DNA of 64,000 bases from Streptomyces xanthophaeus (GCF_030440515.1 NZ_CP076543.1:1612001-1676000), one strand, 5' to 3'; positions 9,101 through 18,114 are shown, numbered from the stretch's first letter. The notes: generated by a model from the sequence alone, not told the origin. Translations and numbers: made by a program.

Positions 9101-10778
9101 CGAGGCAGCGCTCGTCGACGATGAACTCGACCTTGGCGGAGGGTGCACCGGACAGATCGCTGCTGCGCAGGCCGTAGGTGATCTGCGTGGGGTAGCCCGC
9201 GCGGTGGTAGGTGACCGGCGCCTTGAACTTCTCGTTCTTGGCGTAACGGCCGTCTTCCCTGGCCCAGTCGATGATCATGGCGTTGCCGTGGACGTCTTCG
9301 ACGTAGTCGAGGTTCCAGCGCCAGGCGGTCTGCTTGTTGCAGGCGGAATCGGCGAATGTCGGCGTGTAGCAGGGCTCGCCGGGGTGGTTGCCGAAGACGG
9401 GGACGGTCAGGACCGAGTTGGTGACGGGACGGCTGCCGCCGGGGCCGTCGACGTCGTGGCGTCCGAAGAAGTAGCGGGTGCCTTCGCGCGTGGTGACGAC
9501 CCAGTGCTCGCCGCCCCGGGCTCCGTTGGCCTCGCCGGTGTCGGTCTTGAGCTCGACGCGGGAGCCGTCGTCGTTGGCCGGGATCCACTTGCCGGTCGCG
9601 ACGTCGTGGACGAGCTCGGTGGTGGAGCCGCCGAGCGACATCACTACGTTGTCACCGGCCCAGCACAGGTCGCCCTTCTTCTTGTCGGCGGCGTTGTTGT
9701 TGTTCGCCCCAACGGGGTTGGCGTCGACGTCGTCGGAGCAGGAGCGGTAGCGGCGCTCGACGAACCCCGGTTCGTAGTCCCATCCGTCACCGAGCCAGGA
9801 GGCCTGGTTGTTGGCTACGGACGTCTTGCCGTCGACAGCTTGGGAGGAGTACGAGAAAGAGATCTTGGGTGCGGGACCCGCCGGCGGAGCCGGCACGGTC
9901 AGCGGGTACGTCCAGGAGAATCCGCCGCCGCTGGTTCCCGCGGTCCAGGAACCGGAGGGTGAGAGCGAGGTCGCCTTGTAGGTGCCGGCCATACCGGAGC
10001 CGCTGTCGGAGGCTGCCAGTACCACGGGGCCGCCACCACCGGTCACAGCCATGGTGCGCAGGCCCTGGCCCGGCGATGTTGCCGGATCCACGGTCGCCTT
10101 GACAGTGCCGGCGGAGGGGTCGTTGCTGTTCGGGACGTCCTTACCATTGGCGGCCGAACACTCGTCACGGACGGGCTTCTCCAGGAAGCACGAGGGAAGC
10201 TGTCGGAACTTCAGGCGTGAGGCCCACTCGGTGCCGTAGATGTCCTTGAACTTGGTGTAGTCCAGTTGTACGTCCACTGGAGTGGCGCCGCCGGCCGGCG
10301 GCGTGAGCACGATGAGGGCGCCGTCGATGTCGGCGGCCTCACTCGCGGGACGCGCGTCGAGCGCCACGGTCCAGGTTCCTGACGGATCCGTCGACGCCCC
10401 TGTGCCCTTGCCGATCTTCACCGGCAGGCTGGGAACCTGGACGAGCCCACTGCCGCTGAGCGGAACCGGAACGGAGGCGGGAGCGGGCGGTGCCACCGCA
10501 TTGGGCTCGTACTCCACAGGAGGATCGACTGGCGACGCCCAGTCGTCCATCCGACCCGCTGCGATCTGATCGAGCTTGGCCTTGAGGTCCTTCTGGAGAC
10601 CGGGCAAGGTGACCCCGATGCGGTCGCCTGGAGGCGCCGCCCAGGCTTGTGATGGCAAAAGAGTCGCCATGAGCACCACAGAGAGTGTGATGCCGGTGCG
10701 CCCGGCCAGGCGCGCGCGTGCTGCGCGCGCCTTTCTGTTTCCGGGCAGGCGGAAATTGTTCGCCGAGAACGGCGACAT
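3195..10778 (-). CDS. Secreted Rhs polymorphic toxin: YD repeats, ricin lectin, HINT, nuclease tip
   Basis: A protein of about 2,527 residues from ATG 10778, which has a G-rich ribosome site in the preceding 15 nt. Residues 1-47 are a Sec signal peptide (basic start, hydrophobic core, AWA cleavage). Then come a long beta-rich shell, YD/RHS repeats (about 960-1760), a ricin-B-like lectin insert (about 1760-1885, QQW-type repeats), more YD repeats, and the RHS-associated core (about 1995-2060). A Gly/Ala-rich hydrophobic segment precedes a HINT self-cleaving domain from Cys2256 to HNC at 2407. The last 120 residues are the toxin tip. They contain RKYDGAVQIDGRWLGVETK, which fits a PD-(D/E)XK nuclease core. 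Expected role: an exported toxin whose tip is released by HINT proteolysis and cuts nucleic acid in competitors. The immunity gene lies just downstream. Confidence 0.85.
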   Translation of the reverse strand: MSPFSANNFRLPGNRKARAARARLAGRTGITLSVVLMATLLPSQAWAAPPGDRIGVTLPGLQKDLKAKLDQIAAGRMDDWASPVDPPVEYEPNAVAPPAPASVPVPLSGSGLVQVPSLPVKIGKGTGASTDPSGTWTVALDARPASEAADIDGALIVLTPPAGGATPVDVQLDYTKFKDIYGTEWASRLKFRQLPSCFLEKPVRDECSAANGKDVPNSNDPSAGTVKATVDPATSPGQGLRTMAVTGGGGPVVLAASDSGSGMAGTYKATSLSPSGSWTAGTSGGGFSWTYPLTVPAPPAGPAPKISFSYSSQAVDGKTSVANNQASWLGDGWDYEPGFVERRYRSCSDDVDANPVGANNNNAADKKKGDLCWAGDNVVMSLGGSTTELVHDVATGKWIPANDDGSRVELKTDTGEANGARGGEHWVVTTREGTRYFFGRHDVDGPGGSRPVTNSVLTVPVFGNHPGEPCYTPTFADSACNKQTAWRWNLDYVEDVHGNAMIIDWAREDGRYAKNEKFKAPVTYHRAGYPTQITYGLRSSDLSGAPSAKVEFIVDERCLEEGKCAAEKFESKNYGDKQYWWDTPSTLHCKAGSDCYVGSPTFWTRKRLAAVTTSAQRTEGSTALSFVDRWTLAHSFPEQRTDTSPPLWLDSILRTGYSTERDSQNKQLSTSLPLVSFRPNVKDMPNRVRDGENDPRPDFDRLRIETIATETGGDIHVTYSAPCSVSAPRPQPAANTSLCYPVHWSPDTGLENPPLAWFNKYVVTEVTEKDRVARQPDVTTKYRYEGDAAWAKDTDEFSKPKMRTYSQWRGYASVVTTRGATTTGKYDATEQAETRTRYFRGMSGDAGRAKITITDSAGTAIAEDLPQYQGIAAETTTYTKAGGSPVSRILTWPWHEKTGERPRPENTTLYAYRSGTSRTDEITWISDGSTRTVRKRNTFDKTYDPGFDTSYGLVQAVQSEVVTPNGTGGEKSSDQTCASTTYVHNTSAHLIGLVAGVRTTAGDCSQKATGALLSQTRTSYDALNAFGAAPSKGLAHQVDTNDAAGTGWITTARTEYDALGRPTKALDAAGNPVTTMYRPATGPAFTVSSTNALGHTATTKNDPGRGVPVEEADANGRKVTTAYDALGRTTAVWTPSQKPETDKAAHTFAYEIKEHVPPTVISSTLEDDGTYKQSIAIYDGLLRLRQGQTEALGGGRLISDTLYNANGAVRQTTSAYLADGKPEKKIFVPESQTAVPNSTQVAYDGLGRAVRSTTFHGADAKDSSTVEYGGDWTRSRTGMSADGKTPLKGSRAVKTTTDALGRTSQVEHYTTTKLDVPTPASNKTSYTYDQRNKLTKVTDTANNTWSYTYDARGRMTSSDDPDTGTSTFSYNNLDQQVSVTNAAGQAQFTTYDVLGRKTELRETSATGPKVATWTYDTLPGAKGLPVASIRWAGANAFTSEVSKYDSEYRPTGSKITIPDTTGTPEFPSTKGLAGTYTYSTTYTPTGKVQSTTVPATPGGLAAEKLITRYNTDGMPQTMSGLAWYTAETVYSPYGEILRTASGSAPNRVWTTNTFNPSTGRLSETQSHRETAPNLLSSTAYTYDTVGNPTSITEARPDTRSGATGQLPPVLDRQCFTYDAMGQLVKAWTGKTESCTEPTDLDPTSATAGPDGDGYWQEYQFDAIGNRTQLLDRDPANGSTREKTTYTYGISLGAGAKKQPHALAQAEKTTTKPGLTVNSLATYAYDTAGNTTTRRIDGDTQTLNWDVRNKLTSATSPGIGAVAVTGLAGKCLDVDSSATPDAGGGLPVQLLTCNESKAQQWRLTGGTVQALGKCLTAEGGKALLKPCDSNSEAQKFNYRADKTLYSTQAKACVTVPNDNPAEGNDLDIYTCAASSAAQQWTFSNNTTQYLYDASGNRLIEETGSSRTLHLGEAEITVNKAGQVMDAVRYYGSAGAPTTVRRTNGKTTGHSLSVQLTDHHNTATTSVEQATGQTVTRRKSDPYGNPRGAQPANWPGSRTFLGTGNDDNTTGLTHIGAREYEPTTGRFISVDPIIDITDPLQMNGYTYSNGNPISNSDPSGLKYFEGMSDGGFQSAPQDVVEAATRYGHYGEGRPKGNGDNGNGNNGNGSGGKGNGGKGKDCGLFSKCNLDKKVKSAQKFWNENKVAIVSFTAEVVVGTACVATAVATGVGTGGAGFALAVGCGALAGAAGAAAANWMSEDADHSTMGVLTDMAEGAVWGAAGGAVGFGTGAVVERAAVKIAEEGAIPAAKAIASRIKCLANSFTAGTLVLMADGTTKDIEDIGPGDKVLATNPETGETAAKEATATILGEGAKNLVEINVDSDGNPDTPSEGITATDKHPFWVIDAAKWKDATDLQPGEWLRTTDGTHVQVTAVKRWTTQHTIVHNLTVADLHTYYVLAGATPVLVHNCPTAGTGKAPRTPDGKFSKRNGEPGTDGSLDERTVMDQLELDGAPIFRGQVYARVDGFPLRKYDGAVQIDGRWLGVETKGGTSPLTPPQRRFDDWLNTPGNSVTTSGGMTLEGTFNAWVPR

Positions 10779-11140
10779 CTGGACCCCCCACGCTCTGCCG
10801 CCACGGCAATGGCACATGGCAGGCAGGAAACTGACAATTAGCCACTGATTCTGCGGTCGGCGGGCGGGAAAACCAAGGTTCCGATATCCGTTGTGGGCTT
10901 TGTCACTTGATCAGGTGTATAGGCTGGGATATTCGACTCAAATCAATTCCTAACGCCAAGCCCTGTGGCCAATAGCAAGGGTGAAGATGCCGGCGGGATG
11001 GTTCATGCTCAGCTCGCACACCCCGCGCCTTAAAGGCGGGGGCGGATCCGGTAGTTGAGGGTTTTCAGGCCCATGGCCGAAATCAATTGGTGAATGCCGA
11101 GGGCTGCGAAGTAGGGAGCCCGAGGGGGGAGAAGCACGTC
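10779..11140. promoter_or_regulatory. Divergent promoter region of rhs and its partner gene
   Basis: About 360 nt separate the divergent rhs gene and the DNRLRE/FG-GAP gene. The stretch 10860-10990 is clearly more AT-rich than its surroundings and must hold both promoters. I cannot place -35/-10 elements with confidence; a TTGTCA near 10900 followed by TAGGCT has too short a spacer. No gene was seen. Confidence 0.4.
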
Positions 11141-14100
11141 GTGTCTGTCAGTGATTCCGCGGGCCAAAGTCCGCCAACAGGGGCTAAATCGGCAGAAGTC
11201 CCCGTACCCGCGCGCCGGTGGTACAGGCGGCGGCGTGCCCTGGGGGGTCTGGCCGTGCTGCTCGCCGCCGCTGTCGCCGTGCCGGTCGGTGTGCATGTGG
11301 TCGGCGACGGGAAGTCGTACAGCCGGCCCGGCGAGGACGCTCCGGTCGCCGAGCCGCAGGCTCGGCGGATGGCGGAGGAGAGCGGCGAAGAGGTCGAGGT
11401 CACGGCCGCGCGCAGCGCCAACACCACGACCTGGGCGCAGCCTGACGGGTCGTTCCGCAAGCAGATCCACAGTTCGGCCTTCCGGGCCAACGTGGACGGG
11501 CGGTGGAAGCCCATCGACACCGCTCTGGAGCGGGTGGAGGGCGGTTTCGCGGCCAAGGCGGTAAACGGCCGCGTCTTCTTCAGTGGGGGTTCGAAGGGGC
11601 AGGCGGGCGACGAGGGGCGCGCTGCGCGTGGCGTGAACCGGGTGGCGCTGCGGCGGGACGCGCCCGGCGAGGTGTGGACCGAGTTGGTCCGGTTGAACAC
11701 CGGCGGCCACGACATGACCGTCAGCTGGCCCGGTGTTCTGCCCGCGCCCGTCATCGACGGCCCGCGCGCCCTGTACGAGAACGTCCGCCCGAGGATCGAC
11801 CTGGTGATGACCGCGCAGGACGGCGGCTACTCCCACGTGCTGGTCGTCAAGGACAAGCAGGCTGCGGCCGACCCGCTGCTGGGACAGCTGAAGTACCGTC
11901 TGGCCAGCCCCGACATGACGTTCCACCTGGATGACGAGTCGGACGCGCTGAGTGCCCGTGATGCCAAGGGCGAGGAGGTCGCGGGCTCGCCGACCCCGAT
12001 GATGTGGGACTCCAGCGGCAAGGTCGCCGCCACCGACAACCAGCCGGCGTGGAAGCCGACCGCCGTCGCCAAGCAGCACCCGACGCTGGCCCTGGCCGGC
12101 CTGGCCGGTGCGGAAGGCGCGCGCCTGAAGCCCGTCGCGGCGGCGCTTACCGACAATGCACTGTCCCTCACCCCGGACAATGCGCTGCTCAATGCTCCGG
12201 AAACGGTCTATCCGGTTTTCATCGACCCCTCTTTCAAGGGGCACAAGCACGCTTGGACCCTTCTTTACAAGACGGCAGAGAATTCAAGCTTCTACAACGG
12301 GCAGAATTACAACGCGAGCGGCACGAACGAAGCCCGCGTCGGATACGAGTCCACGAGCGGTGGCACCTCTCGTTCCATTTTCAACTTCGACTTCGGCAGC
12401 CAGCTCCGGGGCTCCGAAATCGTCTCGGCCAGTGTCCGGGCACTGCAGACCTATTCGTGGTCGTGTGACAGCAAGCAGATGCTCATCTTCTCGACCCCGT
12501 ACATCACGTCGTCGAGTACCTGGAGGAACACCGACAACGCGGCCCACTGGGGCAGAGTGGTCGCCTCGGAGTACGCGGGATACGGCTACAACAGCTCGTG
12601 CCCCGACAACTGGATCGCACCCGACATCAAGGGCCTCGTCGCCGAGGCCGCCAACAGTGGCTGGGGTGCGCTGTCCCTGGGGTTCGCCGCACCGAACGAG
12701 TCGGACTCGTACTACTGGAAGAAGTTCATCGCCAACGGTGAGACCGCTCCGTATATCGAGGTCGTCTACAACTCGCGCCCGGACACCCCGATCGCGGCGA
12801 ACATGCAGACCTTCCCCGGCGGCCCGTGCCTGACCGGTTGGCCGGGGACCGGCATCGGCAAGACCAACGTCACCTTCCAGGTGAAGGGCACCGACCGCGA
12901 CGGCAACCTCGACAAGGTCCAGATCGAGGTGTGGGGCACCGGCGGGACGGTCTTCGACCAGTGGCTGTGGCCCAACAGCGATGGCGTCGTCACCGCCGAG
13001 GTGCCCTGGAACACCTTCGCCGACGGCCAGACGTACTACTGGCTCTCCCGCGCCACAGACAAGGACGGCGCGTGGTCGGGCAGCGGGCCGCACGAATCCG
13101 GTGGCGGCGGCTGGTGCACCTTCACGATCAGCCACACGGTCCCGCCCAACCCGGCCGTCTCCTCCGCCGCCTTCCCGCCGCAGGGCGACGACTTCAACGA
13201 GTGGAGCACGGAGCCTGCCAGTACGCCGGGCCAGAGCTTCACCATCAAGGGCAACGGCGCCAAGGCGGAGGACATCCGCGAGTACCAGTGGAGCCTGAAC
13301 CGGCCCCTGTTCGACCAGAAGGCCGTGCCCAACCCGGGTGGTGACGAGGTCTCGGTCCCGCTCCAGGTGGACACCTCCGGTCCGAACGTCCTCTACGTCC
13401 GCACCGTCGGCAGGTCCGGCAACATCTCCAACCGGACCAGTTACGGTTTCCTCGTGAGGCCGAGGCCCGGCCAGGACACGCCCGGCGATGTCACCGGAGA
13501 CGGCCACCCCGACCTCCTGGCCATCGACAAGGACGGCAACCTGCGCACCTACGCGGGGGACAGCGCCGGTGACACCGACGCCTACATCCCCGGCGCGGTC
13601 GACAACGGCAAGCCCGTGCCCCCCCCCCGGGTACTGGAAGGATCCGGTCACCGGCCAGTCGGCGCTCATCGGTCACGCCACCGACTGGTACCCCGGCGAC
13701 GGTCTCACGGACCTGATCGCGCGGATGCCCGACGGCAAGCTCTACATCTACCCCGGCACCGGAACCGGCCAGTTCGACGTCGGCCGCCGCATGCAGATGC
13801 AACTGCCGCTCAGCGCCCCCGACCCGGCCGCCTTTCGGCAGCTCGTCGTCACCGAGGACATCGACGGCGACGGCCTGGGCGACATGTTCGCCCTGGATGC
13901 CGACGGCTTCTGGGTGTTCTCCGGCTATACCGGATCCAGCTTCGCCTCCTACAAGAAGATGGCCACCGGCTGGGCCGGCCGCGACATCGTCGGCGTCCGC
14001 GACGTCTCCGGGGACAAGGTCCCGGACCTGATCTTCCGGGACAACACCAACGCCAACCGCGGCCTGGCCCTGCGCAAGGGCAAGCCGGGAGTCAACGGCG

Positions 14101-14357
14101 GAGTCGATCTCACGTCCCTGGAGTCCAAGGCGAACGCCGAGGGCGGCGACGACTACACCTACGCCACCACCGGCTGGGGCAGGGCCGCCTACCCCAAGGT
14201 CCTCGGCACCCCCGACGCCAACGGTGACGGCATCCCCGACATCTGGGCCGTCGCGAACAACGAGAACCAGTGGCTCTTCCAAGGCGGAACCAGCACCGTC
14301 GGCGCCCCCATCGGCCGTGACGAGGACGGCTGGAACACCTTCCTGACGATCGGGTAG
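11141..14357 (+). pseudogene. Secreted DNRLRE / FG-GAP repeat protein, frameshifted at C10 tract
   Basis: GTG at 11141 is preferred, with a GGGGGGAG ribosome site about 10 nt upstream. The product starts with a basic stretch and one hydrophobic anchor (RRRRALGGLAVLLAAAVAV). A wall-protein-like region follows, then a DNRLRE-type domain (around NARVGYESTSGGTSRSIFNF-type sequence, about residues 390-560), a fibronectin-like part and FG-GAP/VCBS repeats (GDVTGDGHPDLLAIDKDGN, DIDGDGLGDMFALDADG, DANGDGIPDIWAV). Reading frame changes within ten consecutive C residues at 13619-13628. Before it the frame of 11141 is coding; after it the +1 frame continues with GYWKDP and runs to the stop at 14357. With nine C residues the product would be about 1,071 residues. 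This is a real mutation, a phase-variable tract or a base-calling error. Such proteins often sit beside Rhs toxins, as here. Confidence 0.75.
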
Positions 14358-14392
14358 CCGGGACGAACAGCTGACGAACAGCCGCAACCGCG

Positions 14393-14428
14393 AGCGCCCT
14401 GCCGGGAGATCACTCCTGGCAGGGCGCT
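14393..14428 (+). terminator. Stem-loop terminator after the FG-GAP gene
   Basis: Positions 14393-14408 and 14413-14428 pair at 15 of 16 positions around a 4-nt loop, 35 nt after the stop codon at 14357. Confidence 0.75.
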
Positions 14429-14547
14429 CCGGCGTTCCCCTCCCGCGCCCCTTCCCCACTCGGAACGCGAGGTCGGATTCCTGCCAGCGGGGTGGGTCCC
14501 GGGAGGATTTGATTGAACTCGCAACCAACTGATGCGGGAGGAACGGC

Positions 14548-15285
14548 ATGGACAGCAACAACACCGCGGCCCTGGTGACCGGGGGAAGCCGGGGGATCGG
14601 GGCGGCCGTCGCGCTGCGGCTCGCCGAGGACGGGGCCGACGTCGCGATCACCTACGTCAGCGACGCGGAGGCCGCGGCCGAGGTCGTCGGGAAGGTCGAG
14701 GCTCTGGGACGGCGGGCCGTCGCGCTGCGGGCCGATGCGGGGGACCCCGCCCAGGTCGCGAACGCCGTCGGGGAGACCGTACGGCGGTTCGGGCGGCTCG
14801 ACGTGCTGGTGAACAACGCCGGTGTGGGCGTGCTCGGGCCGCTGGCGGAGCCGGCCCCGGCCGACGTGGAGCGCGTACTCGCGGTCAATGTGCGCGGGGT
14901 GTTCCACACGACGCAGGCCGCGGCCGCGCACCTCGGGTCCGGCGGGCGGATCATCACGATCGGCAGCTGCATGACCCAGCGGGTGCCGGGGCCGGGCGGG
15001 ACGCTCTACGCCCTGAGCAAGTCGGCGCTGACCGGGCTGACCAAGGCCCTCGCCCGGGAGCTGGGCGGGCGCGGGATCACCGCGAACATCGTGCACCCGG
15101 GGCCGGTGGACACGGACATGAACCCGGCGGACGGACCCTACGCGGGCCCGCAGGCGGCGCTGACGGCGCTGGGCCGGTTCGGCACGCCGCGGGAGGTGGC
15201 GGCCGTGGTGTCCTTCCTCGCGGGCGAGGAGGCCTCGTACGTCACGGGGGCGGAGTTCGCCGTCGACGGCGGGCACGCCGCGTAG
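14548..15285 (+). CDS. Short-chain dehydrogenase/reductase
   Basis: A 245-residue classical SDR with an NAD(P)-dependent oxidoreductase fold. It shows the dinucleotide motif TGGSRGIG at residues 11-18, NNAG at about 90-93, catalytic Ser in IGSCMTQ and the YALSK active-site Tyr/Lys, and ends in the usual tail region (YVTGAEFAVDGGHAA). ATG 14548 has GGGAGG about 8 nt upstream. It stands alone between two terminators. The substrate cannot be read from the sequence; 3-oxoacyl-ACP reductase-like members of this class are the nearest general match. Confidence 0.85.
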   Translation: MDSNNTAALVTGGSRGIGAAVALRLAEDGADVAITYVSDAEAAAEVVGKVEALGRRAVALRADAGDPAQVANAVGETVRRFGRLDVLVNNAGVGVLGPLAEPAPADVERVLAVNVRGVFHTTQAAAAHLGSGGRIITIGSCMTQRVPGPGGTLYALSKSALTGLTKALARELGGRGITANIVHPGPVDTDMNPADGPYAGPQAALTALGRFGTPREVAAVVSFLAGEEASYVTGAEFAVDGGHAA

Positions 15286-15349
15286 CCCTCCGGCCGGGCG
15301 TGCGGGCGGGTCCCGGGTCGGCGCACGCCGGTGGGCGGGTGCGGGCCGC

Positions 15350-15470
15350 GTGCACGGGGCTCCGCCCCGGACCCCGCGCCTCAAACGCCGGCGGGGCTGG
15401 ATTCGGGTCCGCGCACCGGACACCGGCCGGGCTGGATTCGGGTCCGCCCCTCGGACGCCGGCGGGGCTGA
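15350..15470. repeat. Degenerate GC-rich intergenic repeat array
   Basis: Variants of a unit containing ACGCCGGCGGGGCTGGATT and CGGGTCCGC occur about three times in 120 nt (near 15390, 15420 and 15455), preceded by a small GGGGCTCCGCCCC hairpin. Similar units are scattered between Streptomyces genes in many genomes, in my recollection. No gene was seen in 15286-15530. Confidence 0.6.
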
Positions 15471-15475
15471 GCACG

Positions 15476-15519
15476 GCGGAGCCCGCCCCGGGGGTGTCGG
15501 CCCTCGGGGCGGGCTCCGC
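15476..15519. terminator. 15-bp terminator between SDR and allantoicase genes
   Basis: Positions 15476-15490 and 15505-15519 form a perfect 15-bp stem with a 14-nt loop. It lies 12 nt from the stop of the minus-strand allantoicase gene and also faces the plus-strand SDR gene, so it is probably bidirectional. Confidence 0.8.
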
Positions 15520-15530
15520 GCGCTGTGTGG

Positions 15531-16649
15531 CTAGCCGCCCAGCTCCTGGTGGCGGGCGGTCAGCGCCGCCGCGCCGGCCTCCGTCAGGGAGCCGTACAGG
15601 CGCAGGCGGGAGAAGCCGCCGTCCGGGAAGATGTCGATCCGGACGTGGGTGCCGACCGCCGGGGCGTCCAGGACGAAGCGGTGGTTGGTGTCGGGCTGCA
15701 GGCGGGTGCGCGGCAGGAACTCCGTCCACTCACCCTCCTCGCCGGTCCTGACCGACAGGGAGGCCCAGCCGGCCGAGTTGCCCTTGAGGTACGCGGTGTC
15801 GATCTCGACGGCACGGATCTCGGACTCGGCGACGAGCTGGTAGCGGATCCAGTCGTTGCCGTTGTCGCGGCGGCGCGCGGTCTCCCAGCCGTCGTCCATC
15901 TTGCGGGAACGGCCCGGGTTGATGGTGTTGGTCGGCGGGGAGTAGAAGCGGTTGGAGGCGTCCTGGACGGAGCCGCCGTTCTCCAGGGCCACCACGTCGA
16001 AGGAGCCGAGCGCGTCGAGCCACTTCGGGTCGGGCAGGACCTCGCCGTAGACGCGCAGGCGGGCGATTCCGCCGTCGGGGTGCTGGTTGACGCGCAGGTG
16101 GGTGAAGCGCTGTTCGACGTCCACCTCGAAGCCGTTGGCCGCGTGGCCGCCGACCGGGGTGCGGGCGACGATGGTCGTCCACTTCACGTCGTCGCCCTGG
16201 AGCTCCTCCGGGGTCGGCGCGAGGGCGCCCGCCCAGTTGGTGGCCTCGACGGAGACGGCCTGCGGCATGTTGCCGCGGAAGTGGGCGGTGTCGACGACGA
16301 TGCCGCGGATGATGCCGGGGGCGCCCAGGCGTACGAGCGCCCAGTCGTGGTCCTCGGCGGTCGGCCAGGGCTGGGTGGCGGAGACGCCACGGCGGCGGCG
16401 GGTCTCCCAGCCGTCCATGACCTTGCCCTTGTGGCCGAAGTCCTCCGGGTCGAAGTGCGCAGCCTCGGAGATCAGCAGGTTCTCGCGCTGGGCGAAGAAC
16501 TCGTCGTTGGCGGCGATGACACCGGCGCCCAGCTCACGGGCGGCGAGGTTCGCGTACTGGGTGAACGGGAAGTCCGCGGTGCGGTAGTCCGCGTACGGGT
16601 CGCCGCCTCCGTACGGGTTCGCGTTACCGGTGAAGGATTCAATCGCCAC
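15531..16649 (-). CDS. alc: Allantoicase
   Basis: A 372-residue enzyme that hydrolyses allantoate to ureidoglycolate and urea (EC 3.5.3.4), the step after allantoinase in purine catabolism. The protein shows the family's internal duplication. A first jelly-roll unit carries MDGWETRRRR at 78-87, a second carries MDDGWETARRR at about 250-260, and each ends in a HLRVNQHPDGGIARLRVYG / VRIDIFPDGGFSRLRLYG type strand. GTG 16649 starts 3 nt after the allantoinase stop, so the two genes are co-transcribed and probably coupled. The likely controllers are the AllR sites upstream of allB. Confidence 0.95.
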   Translation of the reverse strand: MAIESFTGNANPYGGGDPYADYRTADFPFTQYANLAARELGAGVIAANDEFFAQRENLLISEAAHFDPEDFGHKGKVMDGWETRRRRGVSATQPWPTAEDHDWALVRLGAPGIIRGIVVDTAHFRGNMPQAVSVEATNWAGALAPTPEELQGDDVKWTTIVARTPVGGHAANGFEVDVEQRFTHLRVNQHPDGGIARLRVYGEVLPDPKWLDALGSFDVVALENGGSVQDASNRFYSPPTNTINPGRSRKMDDGWETARRRDNGNDWIRYQLVAESEIRAVEIDTAYLKGNSAGWASLSVRTGEEGEWTEFLPRTRLQPDTNHRFVLDAPAVGTHVRIDIFPDGGFSRLRLYGSLTEAGAAALTARHQELGG

Positions 16650-16652
16650 TGG

Positions 16653-17996
16653 TCAGTTCTGCCTTTCGAGGAGGAGGCCCGTGGGCTCGGTCGGGGTGCC
16701 GTGGTCGGCGATCTGCTCACCGCGCAGCCAGGTGGACTTCACGACGCCGTGCAGGGTCTTGCCCGCGTACGCCGTGACCTGGTTGCGGTGGTGGAGCTCG
16801 GCCGGGTCCACAGTGAACGTTTCTTCAGGTGCCAGGACGGCGAAGTCGGCGTCGCGGCCGGCTTCGATGGCGCCCTTCTGGCCAAGGCCCGCGAGGTGCG
16901 CCGGGGCGGCGGACATCCAGCGGACGACGTCCTCCAGGGTCCGGCCGCGGCGGCGCGCCTCGGTCCAGATGGCGGGCAGGCCCAGCTGGAGGGAGGAGAT
17001 GCCGCCCCAGGCGGTGGAGAAGTCGCTGGTCTTCAGGTCCGCGGTGGAGGGCGAGTGGTCGGAGACGATGCAGTCGATCGTGCCGTCGGCGAGCGCGTCC
17101 CACAGGAGGTCCTGGTTGGCGGCCTCGCGGATGGGCGGGCAGCACTTGAACTCGCTGGCGCCGTCCGGCACTTCCTCGGCCGTGAGGGTGAGGTAGTGCG
17201 GGCAGGACTCGACGGTGATGCGGACGCCCTCGGCCTTGGCGGCGGCGATCAGCGGCAGCGCGTCGGAGGAGGACAGGTGCAGCACATGCACGCGCGCGTT
17301 CAGCCGCTTGGCCTGGGCGATCAGGTTGCCGATCGCGGTGTTCTCGGCGTCGCGCGGCCGGGAGGCGAGGAAGTCGGCGTACTTGGGGCCGGGGACGACG
17401 GGGGCGGCGTCGAGGTGGTGCGGGTCCTCGGCGTGCACGATCAGCAGGCCGCCGAAGCCGGTGATCTCGGCGAGGGAGGTGGCCAGCTGCTCCTGGTCGA
17501 GCTCGGGGAACTCGTCCACGCCCGAGGGCGACAGGAAGCACTTGAAGCCGTAGACGCCGGCGTCGTGCAGCGGTGCCAGGTCCTTGACGTTGTCCGGCAG
17601 GGCGCCGCCCCAGAAGCCGACGTCGACGTGCGCCTTGGCGCGGGCGACCTCCTGCTTGACGCGCAGGTTGTCGACCGTGGTGGTCGGCGGGAGGGAGTTG
17701 AGCGGCATGTCGAGGATCGTGGTGATGCCGCCGGCCGCCGCGGCGCGGGTGGCCGTCCAGAAGCCTTCCCACTCGGTGCGGCCCGGGTCGTTCACGTGGA
17801 CGTGGGTGTCGACCAGGCCGGGGAGCAGGACGTCGTCGCCGAAGTCCTCCAGCCGGGCTCCGGCCGGTACCTCGGCCTCGTACGCCAGCACGGCCGCGAT
17901 CTTCCCGCCGGCGACGGCCACCGAGGCGGCACGCGTCCCCTCGGGGGTGATGACGCGCGTCGAGCGCAGTACCAGTTCCACAGCCACGTCGGCCAC
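16653..17996 (-). CDS. allB: Allantoinase
   Basis: A 447-residue cyclic amidohydrolase that opens the hydantoin ring of allantoin to allantoate (EC 3.5.2.5). The binuclear metal site is visible: HVHVNDPG at 65-72, a Lys in [11 protein letters not shown] at about 152 (the usual carboxylated lysine), HAEDPHH near 186, a metal-ligand His region around 240, and IVSDHSPS with the catalytic Asp. GTG 17996 follows GGGGAGG by about 5 nt. It is the first gene of the allB-alc operon and divergent from allR, with palindromic operators in the 327-nt gap. Confidence 0.95.
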   Translation of the reverse strand: MADVAVELVLRSTRVITPEGTRAASVAVAGGKIAAVLAYEAEVPAGARLEDFGDDVLLPGLVDTHVHVNDPGRTEWEGFWTATRAAAAGGITTILDMPLNSLPPTTTVDNLRVKQEVARAKAHVDVGFWGGALPDNVKDLAPLHDAGVYGFKCFLSPSGVDEFPELDQEQLATSLAEITGFGGLLIVHAEDPHHLDAAPVVPGPKYADFLASRPRDAENTAIGNLIAQAKRLNARVHVLHLSSSDALPLIAAAKAEGVRITVESCPHYLTLTAEEVPDGASEFKCCPPIREAANQDLLWDALADGTIDCIVSDHSPSTADLKTSDFSTAWGGISSLQLGLPAIWTEARRRGRTLEDVVRWMSAAPAHLAGLGQKGAIEAGRDADFAVLAPEETFTVDPAELHHRNQVTAYAGKTLHGVVKSTWLRGEQIADHGTPTEPTGLLLERQN

Positions 17997-18029
17997 CGAA
18001 CCTCCCCATCTACTTCCACAGAGCGAAAT

Positions 18030-18044
18030 TCAACGTTCTGTTGA
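18030..18044. promoter_or_regulatory. TCAAC/GTTGA palindrome in the allB leader
   Basis: The 15 nt TCAACGTTCTGTTGA have perfect 5-bp arms and match the palindromes at the urate operon (36865-36879) and katA (39645-39659). Here too TTGACG runs out of the palindrome, on the plus strand, but no good -10 follows. It lies 34-48 nt upstream of the allB start. It is inferred to bind the same, so far unidentified, regulator. Confidence 0.5.
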
Positions 18045-18114
18045 CGGAGTCTTCCCGGCGATCGGTACCCAGTCAAGAGCGTCCGGACGGACCACTGACA
18101 CACCAGGACCGCAA

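Noticed and set aside
8094..9962. 622-residue plus-strand open frame
   Set aside because: Lies wholly antisense to the Rhs gene. Its Gly/Val/Arg-rich composition is the usual GC-rich complement of a real gene and there is no domain.
11021..11045. CCCGCGCCTTAAAGGCGGGGG hairpin-like sequence upstream of the FG-GAP gene, recalling IS200/IS605 end hairpins
   Set aside because: The pairing is imperfect and no transposase, TnpB or opposite end is present nearby.
15525..18044. 839-residue plus-strand open frame
   Set aside because: Complement of the allantoicase and allantoinase genes, which have clear motifs; low-complexity Val/Gly/Arg/Asp sequence.
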